Assembly: GCA_016187925.1 (NCBI GenBank)
Contig: JACPIS010000033.1
Coordinates: forward strand, 1 to 63,205
Length of the DNA stretch: 63,205 nt
From: Opitutia bacterium
GTDB taxonomy: Bacteria > Verrucomicrobiota > Verrucomicrobiia > Opitutales > Opitutaceae
Reading direction: 5' to 3'
The notes beneath the pieces were generated by a model. It did no database searches and was not told where the DNA came from. It saw only the letters and a list, made by a program, of their open reading frames with translations. Made by a program: the position numbers and the translations under genes. This document shows positions 63,170 through 63,205 of this stretch, piece after piece (within the stretch, counting starts at the first letter, position 1; the number at the start of each line of letters is the position of its first letter).

Positions 63170-63205
63170 GTGACGTTGCACAACGGACGTTTTTCCCCGC
63201 TGCCC

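Overview
The window looks like a motility and sensing locus from a high-GC, flagellated Gram-negative bacterium. The envelope proteins, short flagellins, protein style and repeat families fit Verrucomicrobiota, probably Opitutaceae. That placement is inferred from protein character; no database search was possible.

Layout. 1-450: 3' end of 23S rRNA, 5S rRNA and a strong terminator. 514-7061 (minus): two HDOD proteins, a small exported-protein operon (TPR protein, Pro-rich protein, 127-aa coiled protein) and a PAS/PAS hybrid histidine kinase. 7239-24637: glycosylation. A TPR-GT41 (OGT-like) transferase is followed by a tight 12-gene pseudaminic acid operon (pseB, pseC, methylase, pseF, a pseG-formyltransferase fusion, ATP-grasp, epimerase, IMPase, O-methyltransferase, pseI, PIG-L deacetylase, methyltransferase) and two GT-B glycosyltransferases. 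24827-30608: two tandem short flagellins, fliD, a lipoprotein, a FlgM-like protein, fliS and a FlgN-like chaperone. 30713-35115: an unknown gene, a receiver protein, an NtrC-type sigma-54 activator, CheX and a REC-pseudoREC-STAS protein. 35116-36047: a gene-free island of at least four palindromic repeat families. 36048-57847: three chemoreceptors, four large sensor kinases (one with a LOV-like photosensory domain), a HisKA_2-type ATPase, an XRE regulator, an alginate-export-type porin and a response regulator. 58000-61721: cheW, cheA and a third HDOD protein. 61722-63205: repeats and gene remnants.

How it fits together. Reading the intergenic regions on both strands gives 14 sites matching the sigma-28 (FliA) promoter TAAAGTTT-N11-GCCGATAA; 13 have the exact 11-base spacer. 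They lie upstream of flagellin, fliD, the FlgM-like gene, cheA, cheW, cheX, a receiver protein, two HDOD genes, a kinase, the OGT-like transferase, two chemoreceptor operons and a gene of unknown function. This ties glycosylation, sensing and chemotaxis to late flagellar gene control and predicts that the unknown 135-aa protein is a new member of the regulon.

Most novel signal. Two of the sigma-28 promoters, ahead of the porin-chemoreceptor-kinase operon and ahead of a haem-type chemoreceptor, are followed exactly at the predicted +1 by a conserved element of about 75 nt. It has a closed outer stem, a conserved inner hairpin, and a third stem whose sequence differs between the copies by two double compensatory changes. 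I do not recognise it as a known riboswitch and propose it as a candidate chemoreceptor leader RNA. Other points of interest are the PseG-formyltransferase fusion with no PseH nearby (predicting N-formylated pseudaminic acid), the MASE1-LOV hybrid kinase, a PAS module shared by two convergent kinases, and several MITE-like repeats.
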